DNA from: Salvator merianae
Lineage: Eukaryota; Chordata; Lepidosauria; Squamata; Teiidae
Direction of reading: 5' to 3'
Length of the DNA stretch: 64,000 nt
Assembly (NCBI GenBank): GCA_003586115.2
Contig: QVOM02000001.1
Coordinates: 19,223,289 to 19,287,288, forward strand
Below the pieces are notes generated by a model. It ran no database searches and was not told the DNA's origin. It saw nothing but the letters and a program-made list of their open reading frames with translations. A program made the position numbers and the translations under genes. Of this stretch, positions 35,620 through 47,560 are shown piece by piece. Within the stretch, counting starts at the first letter, position 1; each line of letters begins with the position of its first letter.

Positions 35620-36310
35620 ATTCATTGCAGTTCAGGTGGTGGCTGTGGCCAAGAGTGCCTACTTCCACTTCCAGCTGGTTCACCAGCTATGGCCCTTTTG
35701 GACAAAGACAATCTACACTGACCCATGCTCTGGGAGATTACAGATTTGGCTATTGTAATGTGCTCTATGTGGCACTACCCTTGAAGATGGTTTGGAAGCT
35801 GCAGCTGGTGCAGAATGCAGCAGCAAGACTGCTAATTGGTACTGCTAGCCAAAAACACATCATGTCTGTCTTAAAAGAGCTACACTGGCTGCCAGTTCGC
35901 TACCAAACCCAATTCAAAATGTTAACTTCAATCTATAAGGCCCTAAGCAGCTTGGGCCTCAAATATTTTCTCCCATATTGACCTGCACATGCCTTTAGAT
36001 CTGCAGACCTTCAGCAGCTAAAGGGGTGAGTACTTGGGATAGGGCCTTCTTGGTGGTAGCTCCTAGACTATGGAATAGTCTCCCCCAATATATGCCAGGC
36101 ATCTTCCCTGTATACATTCTGAAGACTGGTAAAGACACACCTGTTCACACTGGCCTTTGGCTGAAGAAACAGCTCCCTCCTCACACATTTTCTGGCACTG
36201 TTATTGATTTTAATTTTAATTAAATTAATTTTAATTTTATGTTTTACTATTGTAACCCACCCTGAGACCTTTGGGTATAGGGTAGAATAAAAATACAATT
36301 AAATAAATGT
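35620..36310 (+). mobile_element. L2-like LINE 3' end, sense
   Basis: The end of ORF2 is followed by a 3' UTR that closes CCTTTGGGTATAGGGTAGAA then TAAAAATACAATTAAATAAA, the usual L2 terminus. A stop ends the frame at 35979-35981, after which conserved wording (GGGCCTTCTTGGTGGTAGCT, CCTAGACTATGGAATAGTCT) continues in other frames. 5'-truncated and inactive. Confidence 0.85.
35625..35981 (+). pseudogene. L2 ORF2 C-terminal fragment
   Basis: A 118-residue frame contains DYRFGYCNVLYVALPLKMVW, KLQLVQNAAARLLIG and VLKELHWLPVRYQTQFKM. This is the highly characteristic region of L2 ORF2 beyond the reverse-transcriptase core (DYCN-LY, QNAAARL, LHWLPV). The upstream enzyme domains are absent. Confidence 0.85.
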
Positions 36311-38072
36311 ACACATTCCCCTGCTGCTGTGTTTAGTGAGGACCGTGAGCTGTTTCCAGGGAGGGGTGTGTGTCCCCTTGAGCAGTTGACTTAATGTATT
36401 TTTGGAGGGATCTGTTCAAGGAACAGGGAACAGTAGACTCAATGCTGGATAAGCTGTTGTGGGAAATAACATAATTACCATATCTCTGGGCCTTGCAGTT
36501 TGGGGGAGGGCGTGCAGAGGCCTCCATGTTGCATGTACTTAATATTACACCTACCGGGAGAGGAATGATGCACTGTAGAGTCCTGTGGCTTTCATTACCC
36601 CTAGGAATGGTTCCATAAGATATTGCAGAGTAGAGAAAAAGAAATTACAGTAAGGTACAGAGATGGTTGAACTTTGAAACAGATGTGGAAAGTGATAGGA
36701 TGCTCTGTTGAAGTTTTTGGAAAGAATTGTGATCACAGCGATAGGCTAAAAAGGTAGAGTGCAAGTGTTCTAACAAGGGAGCTGGGCCAGAACAAAGACT
36801 AGTAAGGAGTTCGCAGATTGCCAGCATTAGCAGTAAGCTTAGAAGTTAAAAGAGCCATTCTGTTTTTGCTCTAATATGATAAGAACATTACCTGGCAAAT
36901 AAGACAGGTGGCTGGCTGGGAATGGATGCCAACAGTACTTTAATAGCTCTATGGGAAAGTAAAGGTTTGAATGGGAGGATTCAGAGCTCTGTGCTCACTG
37001 TCTTTAGTTTGAAATCAGTGTAGCGCCCCTGGAAAGAAAGAATCAGTGGGCTGGATACAGAAAAGCAGTAACTTCCCAAGATGCTACAGTGTGCAGTGAT
37101 TTATGGTACAGTTGCAATAGAGTTTATAGCTACAGTCCTGAAACTGCCTACTGATGCAATTAATTTCCTTCAAGATCTTCTGCTCTGTATTATACATGAC
37201 GCCAGGTTATTGGATTACAGAGCACTGACTTCACTAAAAGGGCCACACGTGTAAGATTCTTTAGAAATCAATAATTCTTTAGTGAACCTACAACATGGGA
37301 AGCAGAAGTGGGTGTCTAGCTGAATGGTATAAAAATTAACAAGTACACTATGGTATCTCTTAGTGATTGACTTAGAAGTTAAAGATTCTTAGCGTTGGAA
37401 TCAAGCTGATAGTTTTAATTACCCTGTGGTTAAACCTGCCATAAGCCCCACCTTCTGACCTTTTTCTTTAACATTAAGCTGCCTGCTTGCAGCTGCTGTA
37501 AAATGAAGGTGAAGTTTGCTGCTTCTGGGCTTTTCTAATCTCTTGTCTAGACACTATCCTGAGATTCAGTTTCTGCCCATGTGTCATGCTCCCAGCCTAC
37601 ATACTTCTTAATTTATCCAGGCTTCTACTCTTGAGTGGCTGCTGGACTGAATAGTTTACAAAGAATTAAGCTACAAAAATAATCAAGCAGTATGTATAGC
37701 GACTTGCATGAATTAAATTATAGGGCTTCCCTGATTACTAGGTCTGTTCTTTGTTTAAAAAGGGCATTTTCTCTTGCAGGGAACAATTTAAGCATCTGCG
37801 TCTGAAGAAATCTAATGTGTGTACAATTAATATTTAAGATGATTATTAATATAGCATTAATTTTTCACAATAGTTTAAGTATAAACTCTAAAGGTGTAAG
37901 CTTTACTGTTTATCTAACTCTTTAATTTGGATTTCTAAGTACACATATGGTTAATATTAAAAAAAAAAGAAACCAATCATTTATAGTGCCTCAGTTATAC
38001 TTTTTTCAGAACCTGTCATTGGTCCTAAAAATGTAATTGAGGCATTGGAGGAAGTCTCATTTTCATTTTAAT

Positions 38073-38083
38073 GGGGGGGGGGG
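38073..38083. repeat. G11 homopolymer
   Basis: Eleven consecutive G bases in otherwise AT-rich DNA. Confidence 0.95.
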
Positions 38084-39139
38084 TAAGGTTTTCAACCTAC
38101 AAGAGAAGTTTTGGATTTAGATTTTATCATTTATTAATGGCACTTATATTCCACTTTTCTTCTGACCTCAAGGAACCATGCCATGCTATTTATCTTATTT
38201 ACTGTTACCGACGCTGGGCTTTGCATAAAAGGCAAGATAAATTAAGTCTTATCATTCCTTTTTCCTCCTGAAAGCCCATGCAGCAGTAAACAACTTCTTC
38301 ATGGACTCTGAATGAAGCAATCAGGCAATCCCTTGTCCAAACATGACTACTTTAAGAACAGTCTTCCTGCTGCACCAGCCTTTAAACCACTTGCATCTGA
38401 AAATGTATGCTTTAGGTTTGCCAAAACTTAATTTCTTCCCTTCCACTCCATCCAGTGGCAAGCAAAAAAGTTGCACTGGCAAAAGATTTAGTTAGATGCG
38501 ACTGTGTTACATAGAAGTTTAATGTCCTCCAGGATATATGTATTGAGTAAAGGAGGGGGCACATGAACAAAAAGCTAAGATTTAGAATATATGAGTGTTT
38601 ATACTTCACTGTTTACTGTGGAACTGCAGACAACATGCAAGCTTCTCAGATGCTGATTCAGGGTCTAGTTTCAACAAGATAGCTGTATTTAGAATGCCAC
38701 TGTTAGAGGAAAGGCTGCTGCTGCAGTCTTATGCACACTTGCTTGGTTTTACAGCCCAGTTTCTGAGGAAACTTGTAAAACTATGGAAGTCCCTAAGCAT
38801 TTAAAGACTTTTTTGAGAGGAAGCGTGCACAGAAGACCAAACTTAGCTTTGCTTTACAGTTCACATGTATGCGTGGTTTTAATGCGATGGCTGTAATAGA
38901 TGAGTTTCAAAAGATAGCTGTTGGCTTTATTTATTTGTGTTCCTATTCGCATGCAGCCTGGTTTGATTTTAATCTCAAGTCTCTAGGACGCATAAAATTC
39001 AGCATGGCTTTCGTTAAAAGACAGCCACCCACAAGACCTGGGTTGTACCTAACTTGAGAGGCCGCTGGATGGAGTGTGTACCTAAAGTAGGAGGAGTAAG
39101 CCTGTCCCTGTTGTTTCCTCTATCTTCTCCATCCACTTG

Positions 39140-39159
39140 ACTGCATTTCCCAGTATGCA
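39140..39159 (+). promoter_or_regulatory. ZNF143/STAF-like motif 1
   Basis: ACTGCATTTCCCAGTATGCA differs little from the known ZNF143 motif ACTACAATTCCCAGCATGC. Confidence 0.7.
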
Positions 39160-39246
39160 CAGCGCCAGGAGCCTCTTTACCTTAGACGACGCCAGTACCT
39201 GTCCCCGCTCTTTCTCCGCCCTCTTTTCAGCCCGCTTTTGGCGATC

Positions 39247-39265
39247 ACTACATTTCCCATGGTGC
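39247..39265 (+). promoter_or_regulatory. ZNF143/STAF-like motif 2
   Basis: ACTACATTTCCCATGGTGC shares the ACTACAnTTCCCA core with motif 1 and lies 107 bp downstream in the same orientation, about 65 bp before the TATA box. Confidence 0.65.
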
Positions 39266-39328
39266 TCAGCGGCCGTCACTACGTTTATGAGGGAAGGAAA
39301 GGCTGAAGCGCGTCACGTGGGTTCGTAC

Positions 39329-39337
39329 TATATAAAG
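39329..39337 (+). promoter_or_regulatory. TATA box
   Basis: TATATAAAG stands 10 bp after the CACGTG E-box. A start site about 25-30 bp downstream (39355-39365) would open a GC-rich first exon. Confidence 0.65.
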
Positions 39338-39357
39338 GAAGACGTTGCGCCGGCAGC

Positions 39358-39604
39358 CCTATTGTTATCGCCGAGCGGAGCAGCCGAGGGCTGGTGGTTT
39401 ACCCAGCCGGGGTTGTTGCCTGCCAGAGCCGCTGCCGCTGCCGCCACCGCCGCCGGTTTCCCGCTTCTCCCCTCCCAAGGCACGGAGCTGCTACTTGAGC
39501 ATCATCCCCCGCCCTCCCTGGGGGATCTTGGGCTTCGCCCTGCAGCCCCGCCCTGTTCAGAGGGAGGGGAGGGGAGACCGGCGGGCGGGAGGAATCCCTA
39601 CCCG
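39358..39604 (+). other. CSRNP2: Probable non-coding first exon of the downstream gene (CSRNP2 by synteny)
   Basis: GC-rich sequence from the expected start site ends in CCCG|GTGAGT, with GT at 39605-39606, a near-ideal donor. In human the gene immediately 3' of TFCP2, in the same orientation, is CSRNP2, whose first exon I believe to be non-coding. That synteny, not protein similarity, is the basis of the name. No CSRNP2 coding motif is found up to 64,000. A long proline-rich open frame across the exon is judged a GC-composition artefact. Confidence 0.5.
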
Positions 39605-39924
39605 GTGAGTGGCTTGGAATGGAGGGTGTGGCTTCGCAGGGGCGGGGCTTTTACGGGCTGGGGAAGGAGAAGAATTGGAATGCATCTCTTATAGAAAAAG
39701 ATTAGAGGGCAAAGCTTATCCCTCCTTCCCATTGGAATTGAGTGTGTGGTCTAGACCTCCTCTGAAAGCCTCTTTCTCTCTAGTTCGGCTTTTGGTTAGG
39801 GCAGACAGTTGCTCAAGATTTTATATTGGAGAGGAGGAATGACAATCTTCTTCCGTTCCTGCACTCCCCATATTATATTGAGGCAAAGTACTAATTTTTG
39901 AAGCGGTTGTTATTTCCCCTACAG

Positions 39925-40094
39925 ACACTCCCTTTTTGATTTACGTTGCAGAACCGTGGGAGAAGAAAACACTGTCATTCCCCCACGTAATGCGGCAGGT
40001 TTTTCTCCTCCTCCTCTTCATCATCATTCTTTTTCTTCTACTTTGTCGCTTTTCCTTAACAGTTCCATTCCCTTTCATCAAAGCTGTCTTGAAT
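39925..40094 (+). other. Candidate alternative non-coding exon
   Basis: TTGTTATTTCCCCTACAG forms a strong acceptor ending at 39924. AAT|GTGAGT at 40095 is a good donor 170 bp later. A second possible acceptor is TTGATTTACGTTGCAG ending at 39951. Its place 320 bp after the CpG exon suggests a 5' UTR exon, unproven. Confidence 0.25.
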
Positions 40095-41329
40095 GTGAGT
40101 AGAGGCAAAAGGCCTGCATGTTTGTGAGAAGTAGCTTACTTGTCTTTCCGTATTGTGGAAATAATCATGTTAAGGCTAGTTAAAATGGTCTGAAGCTCAG
40201 TTTTGAGCCAAATTAAGCTCGATGGCTTATACTAAGTTACCCACCAAGAATCAGCCCCAGTTCGGTGGCACCTCGCAACCATCTCAGGTATCTTACCTCT
40301 AGACTTCCCTTTAATGTAACTTTATGATTACCTGGAGATGAAATCAGCAACAGATGCAGGAACTGTGGTGTGAGGTACTACATGTACAAGCTGGCCTGAG
40401 GCTGGGAAATGTCTTTCTTCCTAAACTCCTAGAATAGGGAACTAAACATTCTGTTGTGTGGAATTATGACTTATCTGAAAGTTACTGCATTACTGGGTCA
40501 AAGGTACACAGTGTATTTGATCAGTGCTTTGATTTCTCAATTTATGCAGACTGATATAAATACTTTAACAAGCAGTTTTACATCCATGTAATATATGCAG
40601 CTAGTCGGTGGGAAATTTTACATGGGGTTTCAAGATTAAATGTGAGGATGTGATAGTATAGTATGGCATTTGACAGCTGTCACCCTGCTTTACAGTCTAA
40701 AATGATTGCCTGGAAGTGATGCTTCAACATATATGTCAGATGGTAACAGTGTATTCTGTAGAATAGATTAAAAGTAGCTTCTCAGAGTAAAATATTTTTG
40801 AAAGATTAACATGAAGAATAATATAGTTGATTTGCAAATAAGCATGTAAATTACTTATTTTGTCAGTTTTAAAAGCTAAATAAAATCTCTTTCCTCCCTA
40901 GCGTTTTGAAGCTCTTCTGTGTTTGGAATCACAGTTTAGAAGCTTCTAGAAATTGTGTCTGCTTTTTGCTACCACCCCATGGCCAGGCTGTGGGGTCAGA
41001 CGGGGCATATACCCTCTTGCTTATTTATAGCAGGAATGAAGGTCATGAGGAATAGGATGGCTTTGTTTTACTGAGCTGCTGACACTTCCTGAGTTGTTTC
41101 CTCTCCCTCTTCCATTGTAATACATTAGGTCATCTGTCTTCTTTCATTGGTGTGCTGAGCAATTCAGTTTCTTCATGTATTTGTTAGAATTTTTTCTCTA
41201 AATAAATTGGAAGCAAAGAGGAAAACTAGTATCTTGAGAACTAGCTATGTTAAGTTTGTAAAGTAGCTCTGGTTCCTTACATGAACTTGTTTGAAATAAA
41301 ATATTCTTCTGTAGTAAAACAGTACTGTA

Positions 41330-41522
41330 CAGTAAAGCCCCTGTTTTAAACAAATTCAGTTTGCACTATTTAGAATTGAGATCTTGTTTCAGTATTAAGT
41401 GTTCCTGTTTCATTTTGACGTGTTTTCCCTAACATTAAAGGGCTATTACTCGCTTAACATGAGTTTCACGGTAGGCAATGACTTGCTGAAACTGAACCTT
41501 CGTGTTCAGCGAGGCCCTGCTG
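41330..41522. mobile_element. 193-bp TA-flanked MITE (Tc1/mariner-like)
   Basis: TA|CAGTAAAGCCCC at the left and GAGGCCCTGCTG|TA at the right give imperfect terminal inverted repeats (CAGYARRGCCYC) with a TA dinucleotide on each side. The interior (CTAACATTAAAGGGCTATT, CGCTTAACATGAGTTTCAC) recurs at 63190-63345. Confidence 0.6.
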
Positions 41523-42714
41523 TAATGTTTTCAGCAGAAACTCAACATGGTTTTTTTTCCTTGAGCGTCTTCTGGATGTTACACTTTGCAGTAACAACAG
41601 AAAGTGCATAGTCGTATGTTGCCATTAATTTAAGGTACTGATCTGTTGTGTTAAGATCTTTTGTATTGTTATTTTAAAATGATTAGTATACAGTCTTGGT
41701 ACTTTGAAAGGCACTGTATGAAACTTGAAATAAAATTATGCTATTGAAGCAAAGATTTCCTAAGATGAGTGAAAGGGAGTGGAAAGATAGATCATAATGT
41801 GCATATACTCAAATAAAGACTAGTATTATTTTTATTTTGTACAGCTGCATACAAAAAATGTGGTGATATATTAAGTTTGTGTACATTTCAATCCTTACTG
41901 TTTATTTCATTGAGACACCAACATCAGCTTCTGTAGGGTTTGCTTGCACAGTGTATGTGTAAAATAAACATGATCCCTGTCATAAAAGGTAAGCTGTTAA
42001 AAAATGCTAATCTGAGATGACTTTGGGAGGTATTCGCTATTTTTAACCATAAATTGTCTTGGGTTTCATCAAGGACAGTGATCAGGAAGTGTAATAACAC
42101 TAACAGTGAGGATAATTTTATGCTAAACTTGTCATACTTGGACAAATGTAGTAGTAAACTAGACAGCTTGATATCGCTATTTGCAGAATGGGTTTTGGCA
42201 AGTAACCAGTCTCTTAACCCTCAAAGTTTAATAAAGGAACACATGGGTTTGTGCAGATTCAAGAGTTTCTAAAAATGCTGTATTGCTCATTCCATAGATG
42301 GCATTAAAGGTCTGTGGAAGGTTAAGTTTAAACATTTTGGGAATAGGAAAGACCATAAAGTTGAGGAAGAACTTGAAGATGGGGAAGAAAATTACCAAAA
42401 TTAGATAAACTTTGAGTGAATCCTTAGTGAAAATTTCATATCATTATAGATTGATTTATATTTTTGATACAAAATGTTGTTTTCCTTTCAGGTAAATGTG
42501 TACATGGAGGATTTGAAGTGAACCAAAGGGCAAGTCTGGTTAAGAACATGGGATCTGACTTTAACTGTGGTGTAACGCAAACCAGTCATTAGAGCAGGAA
42601 TTGCTAACATTTTGACCCTATCTAGAATATGGAGGACTGAAACCATTCATTAATTTGGTATATTTGTATTCTGGCTACTTCTTAATGACTTGAAGCAACT
42701 GACTGCCATGTAAT

Positions 42715-43240
42715 CACTCAATAAAAAGTAACAGGATAACAATCAAAATTTAACCCAAGAAAGAGCATAAAGGTCAAAATCCAAATCCAAATTGAAAAAT
42801 TACAAAAATAACACCCATGCAAATTAGGTATGGCTGATTGGAACATACAGGTTTTAAGCTGCTTTTTAATATTCATAATTTTTTGTAAATGAGGTGGTAA
42901 AACAGGCCACAACCAGAAAACCTCTTTTCTGTTGTAAGCTTTCTTAATTGCTTTTGGACCTGGGATCTGCAAGAGATCCTGCTGTGAGCTTTTAACAAGT
43001 GCATCTATTAGAAGGAAGCTCCTGAAGATATATAAAGGCTAAACTATGGATGACCTTAAAAATCTTATACTGAACCCAGTAAGGAATGGGAAGCCAATGC
43101 AATAAAGGTGTTACATGATCATATTTCCAGGTGTAGCATAGGCTCTGGGCTGCTACATTTTGAACCAGCTGTAGCCTCTGGATTGTCTTCAGTGGAAACC
43201 CTAAATATAAGGCCTTAGACTAATCATAAATGAACAGCAT
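42715..43240. repeat. Unassigned LINE-like interspersed repeat
   Basis: GAACCCAGTAAGGAATGGGA, AGCCAATGCAATAAAGGTGT then TACATGATCATATTTCC and CATTTTGAACCAGCTGTAGC follow an order I know from a common squamate repeat. Family assignment is uncertain. Confidence 0.45.
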
Positions 43241-44697
43241 TCCCAGTCAAAGCGCTGATTTCTGCTGAGGGCTTCACAAATTTTGACTGGCCTTGGTACC
43301 CAGACAGCTTGCAGTAGTCTTGGATACTTTCTGTATCTTAACCTTTGGCATGTTTGGAGGACTCTGGAGATCTTTTTGTTTTTATGTTGGGCTTGGAGAT
43401 AAAAAAGTAAGAAGTAATGAGAGAAACTGTGATGATTTAGAAGCCTGTTTGAAAATGACTAGCTGAATTTACTTTTTCCCCAGATTCCAGAGGATTTGGT
43501 AAGGAAACATTCACTGAGCATCTGAAGCCAAGAGATATCTCTCTGCTTTTAAGTAATTGCTGTGTTACAGTTTCCAGGTCAAAGTGTAGCAGCTAGTTCT
43601 CTGCAACTTAGGTTAGAGGACAGTGGGTCACACAGCTTCTGCTGCATTTGGGAGGCATTTGGAAGTAGTCTGAGGGCATTGTAACTATTTGTTACTCAGG
43701 CCAGCATGAAGTGTTAGAACGCTTTAGGGTTTGACAGAGGTGGTGCCTTGCCTGTGTGGCATAAAGTCACCAGATTTTGTTCTAGCACTATTATGAGTGT
43801 GGATGAATGGTTGAGAATTTACGAAAAATGCATTTGTCAGTGAAAAGAGAGGACTTTGAATTTTGAAACTCTTACTAGTTTAGCCTTGGTCCAATTTCGC
43901 TGGCTGTTCGTATATCCTTAAGTCACTCTTTGTCATGCCATTTGTTTCAGAAGCATAAACTCAGCATGTAATTGGATCTGTTTGAAACCTTATTCTACTT
44001 TTGAGGGTCTGTCATGGACTGGGGGGGAAGGTACCTAAGAATGATCCTTTGATAAAACCTGGGCAGCTCAGTAAAATGGCTCCAGATCACATGGAAGAAC
44101 ATTTTGCTGTGGGATTTGACCTGAGTACAAATATTCTTGATTCAGGACAATTGATGTGATGGTACTTTTCATTTCCAGCATTGGAAGTGTTTAAAGTATG
44201 ATTTAAACATATAGGAAGACAAAAGATAAATGATTTTATTTGTGTTGGAATAAATCTGTAATAACCTATGAAGCAAATCTGTACTTCAGTGAATTCAACT
44301 CTTGGTTTCTCATCCTGATAGCATCAACTGCAAAAGCCATTTTTGTATGGTAGAAAAATCTGTTCCATGCTTGCTAATGCATCATATTCCATTGTTACCA
44401 CTGAGGAAAAGCAGGAAGTCTGGATTTATTTATTTATTTATTGCTGTCCCTTGTAAATTTTCCAGTTACCTGTTTTCCTGAGGTACCAAATGTGTTGTAG
44501 TTTCTAGTGATTCAAGAAATGCAATAAGGACTAAAAAGAGCCAGTTGTATAAATCAGCCAAGTGGGGGTTTCTTGAAGTAGAGAGCAGAAACATGAGGAA
44601 GAATTTTAAAGAAATGATGCCATGTTGACATCCCTCCAAAGCACTCAAGACAGAAAGGCATGATTTTTTTCTTTCTGCCGTATATGCTTCCAACATT

Positions 44698-44830
44698 TCT
44701 GTGAGGTAAGTTAGGTTGAGCAATAGTAGCTGCCCATGGTTCCCCAAAGAACTTCACAGAATGAGTCCATGCCAAGCTTTAGTTATAGTCTGGCTTTCTA
44801 TCCAGCAGTGTGGGGTTTCTGGGAAAAAAG
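44698..44830 (-). mobile_element. MIR-like SINE scrap, antisense
   Basis: TTTCTGTGAGGTAAGTTAGG then TTGAGCAATAGTAGCTGCCC follows the MIR middle section (compare TGCGAGGTAGGTCAGGTTGA at 21768), with CACAGAATGAGTCCATGCC after it. Old and partial. Confidence 0.35.
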
Positions 44831-45496
44831 TTGAGAATAAATCTGCCTATATGAATTAGTCCGATTTGCCTTGAAAGAAGTCCAGTTAGAACATTTTCTA
44901 GTGCCCTGGAGAATGATAGAATTTAGCTTACTTATTCTACCTGTGTTTAAGTTAAGTCTCTGGTTTGATTTGATCTGTATAGCTTATAAATTCTCTTAAT
45001 ACGTTCAAGGCAGGACAACCCTAAACAGAGTTCTGAGTATTACCCAGTCAAAACCCAGTATGACCCTCATCATAACTAGGCAGCCCAGTGCTCATTACAT
45101 CTCTGATTGTGGCTTACTACTTGTCTGTAAAGTAGACGGAGTAATTTCTCATCTCATAGCAGTGTTGTGAGAGAAGAGTTATAAAGCAGTGTAATATGTT
45201 GAGTTGTGTTGACCAAACAGTACAAGAAGGATTGTCAGTATCTTTGCCTGTGTTCTGTAGCATTTGTTAACTGTCCAGTGGAACTACATTCTAAAAGTTT
45301 TTAAGTCTTGTATGCAGAGAAAGCAATGCTAAAGAGATTAGCTCACTCCTAGCTCGTACTCCTGCTCTGTTCACAATGATCTCTGTAGAAATGCCATGGA
45401 TAATGGCCAGTTGTTCAGGCAGAACTTTCTCTTTTGAATTATGTTTTCTTCTAAATAAATAATTGCAGTCAGCATTCTCTTATGTGAAGCATAATG

Positions 45497-46255
45497 CAAT
45501 CATCCCTCATATAAGACTGTGGTTTGTTTCCTCTGAACCACCATGTACTGCAGAACCATACTGTGTAAGTAATTTCCACCTATGGAACAGTGGAGTTTAG
45601 GGGAACCATGAAGGCCCTGTCTACCAGTGTAAATTAGGGATATGCCAAACTGCAGTTTATCAAACACATACAAGCATTTAGAGGCCAAGGACTCTCAGGT
45701 ACCTTCTCCAACAATCCTGGTTCCCTTTGACAGTGCTCTGTTAGTCCCAAGTAGTATGTGCGGGGAGCTTACCTCCTTTCTAGGTGCAAATGTGCTGCCT
45801 TATAGGGCTTTTATGGGCAGGCCTACAGCATGCATTGGTGCACATGCACATGAAATCACTGTGCATAATGGTGCCAAGTATGTGTCCAGAAAGCAGTTTA
45901 GTTCCCTGCTTCATGCATACTACTCAGGAATAACAGAACCATGCCACAGAGAGCTAGGACTGGCAGTCCTTGGCCTCTAAATGCTGCCCACATTCAACAA
46001 ATTGCAGTTCAGCACTTCCCCAGTGCAAGACAGTGGCAATGTAGAAGGGAGTAACAAGCTATTGAAACGTAGATTGTGTTGCAGTCTGCGTGTGTTAGTG
46101 CCACTGTGGAGGAATAGCCCATTTTTCCATTGTAAATCACAGCATCTCAGAGACAGAATCAGATTACTGAAAGTTTCTGGGTTGACTAAGCAAGCAGTCG
46201 TATTTTACCATCCACGTAAAAGTAAAACCATGCTATTCAAAACTAGGGATGACTG
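45497..46255. mobile_element. Tigger-like DNA transposon relic
   Basis: The ends CAATCATCCCT (45497-45507) and AGGGATGACTG (46245-46255) form an 11-bp inverted repeat with one mismatch, CARTCATCCCT. TA follows the right end, the target of pogo/Tigger elements. Part of its left section is shared with 4561-4665. Neither strand has a transposase frame, so it is non-autonomous or decayed. Confidence 0.5.
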
Positions 46256-47149
46256 TACTGTAATGCCAAATGACTGGTGATTTTTTTAGACTTTCTGACA
46301 GAACTGATATATCACGTTGTGGAAAAATGACGTAGATCTGCCTATCTGAAATAGTGATTTTGTAATTCTGGCATAGTCCCTGTTACCAGTATTTTCTTCA
46401 TTCACCCTGAATTGAGCATGAGCAACACTTACTAATCCAGTTGTAGCTTCCAATAATAGCATTATTGTGAGTAGTTGCTCTGAGCTACTCCTAACATTTT
46501 TATGGCAGAAAAGTAGTAGGTATAGAGTATTTGCAGAGCTTGTATCTTTTGCTGTCTCTTTTGATGACATCATCTGATAGCAGTGCCTTTTACTTCTCTG
46601 CAGTGATGGTGCTATATCATTCTGGGCAAGCATTCATTTCTGCTGCATGGTTGTGTTAACTTTATGAAATCAGACACTGGGGAGTTCTTGATGAGAGGGG
46701 TCTGTTGCACAAGGGGGTCAAATCCTGAAGAAAAAAGGAACTTGGCGCCAAATGGCATGACACTCTCCCCAGACCCCAGAAATGAGATGGACAATTCTAG
46801 TAGCTGTTGGAAAGTAATTTTTTAAAAACATGATTGCATGTACATGTATATGTATATGTAAGGCTTCTGTTACATTGTGGAATTTTTGTAAGCTGTTCTG
46901 GATAAAAATGTAATAAACCCTTCCTCTCTATGTGTGCGTGTTAATAGGTTCATTCTTCCCTCTTTCAAAGGCCCAGATGAGCTTTTGATGATAAGGGGAT
47001 GGCTGCACATACTTCAAAAATGATGTGATTCTATGCAGTCCCTGTGCTACCTCAAGTCTTTTGTGACCGTGGGGTTTGTGCTAGAAATGCTTTTAGCTTG
47101 GAGACAGGATCAGGCTGTTTCTTCTCTGCACTGTGCCCATGCTGATGGA

Positions 47150-47560
47150 TTATTTCTTCATAGTTGTACCTGGGGCTATTATTATCTAACACCAGGATGG
47201 CTTACAAGATTAAAATGCACAAAAAGTTTAAAATGCAATATTAAAACTTATAAAATTCAAAAATTCAAATGCATGCATTAAAAAGGGGGCTGTCCAGAGG
47301 ATAATGTTGTCATATCTAGCAAGTAGGAAGCTTGCCTTACATCAGGTAGAAGCTTTTTTCCCCCATAAGATTGCTTTTAGAGGGAGAAGGGCAAGGACCT
47401 CAACAAACTTGGCTCTTACTTCAGTGGGTACATTTGGGCCTTCTGCAGCTTAATCTTTGCTTAGTCCCAGAATATTCCTGATTCCTTTAGCAGGTGTGTA
47501 ACAATAGTCTGTCTGTCTGGTTTTATAGTCCTATACCTTATTCCAGGAGTTACCAGCTTG
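47150..47560. repeat. Unassigned interspersed repeat
   Basis: ACCAGGATGGCTTACAAGATT precedes an A-rich run (AAAATGCAATATTAAAAC) of the kind found at the edges of reptile interspersed repeats. The body is not identified. Confidence 0.3.

Larger units (their letters stand above)
33386..39120. other. Intergenic region between TFCP2 and the next promoter
   Basis: About 5.7 kb without exon evidence. It holds a fold-back element (35083-35400), an L2 3' end (35620-36310), a G11 tract (38073-38083) and a possible MIR-like scrap near 38120-38260. The rest is apparently unique. Confidence 0.7.
39121..39650 (+). promoter_or_regulatory. CpG-rich promoter region
   Basis: This is the only clearly CpG- and GC-rich stretch of the window. 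It combines two ZNF143-like motifs (39140, 39247), an E2F-like TTTTGGCG (39236-39243), a CACGTG E-box in TCACGTGG (39314-39319), a TATA box TATATAAAG (39329-39337), and a downstream exon with a strong donor. All directional signals point to the + strand. Confidence 0.85.

Noticed and set aside
35625..35981. Possible host gene on the + strand
   Set aside because: QNAAARLL and LKELHWLPV identify it as the C-terminal part of L2 ORF2.
39345..39608. 87-residue proline/arginine-rich frame within the probable first exon
   Set aside because: It starts with a non-ATG codon, ends just past the donor and has no domain; most likely GC-rich leader sequence.
39137..39694. 185-residue + strand frame across the CpG-rich promoter
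   Set aside because: It starts upstream of the TATA box, covers promoter and 5' exon and runs through the strong donor at 39605. Alanine/proline richness follows from GC content.
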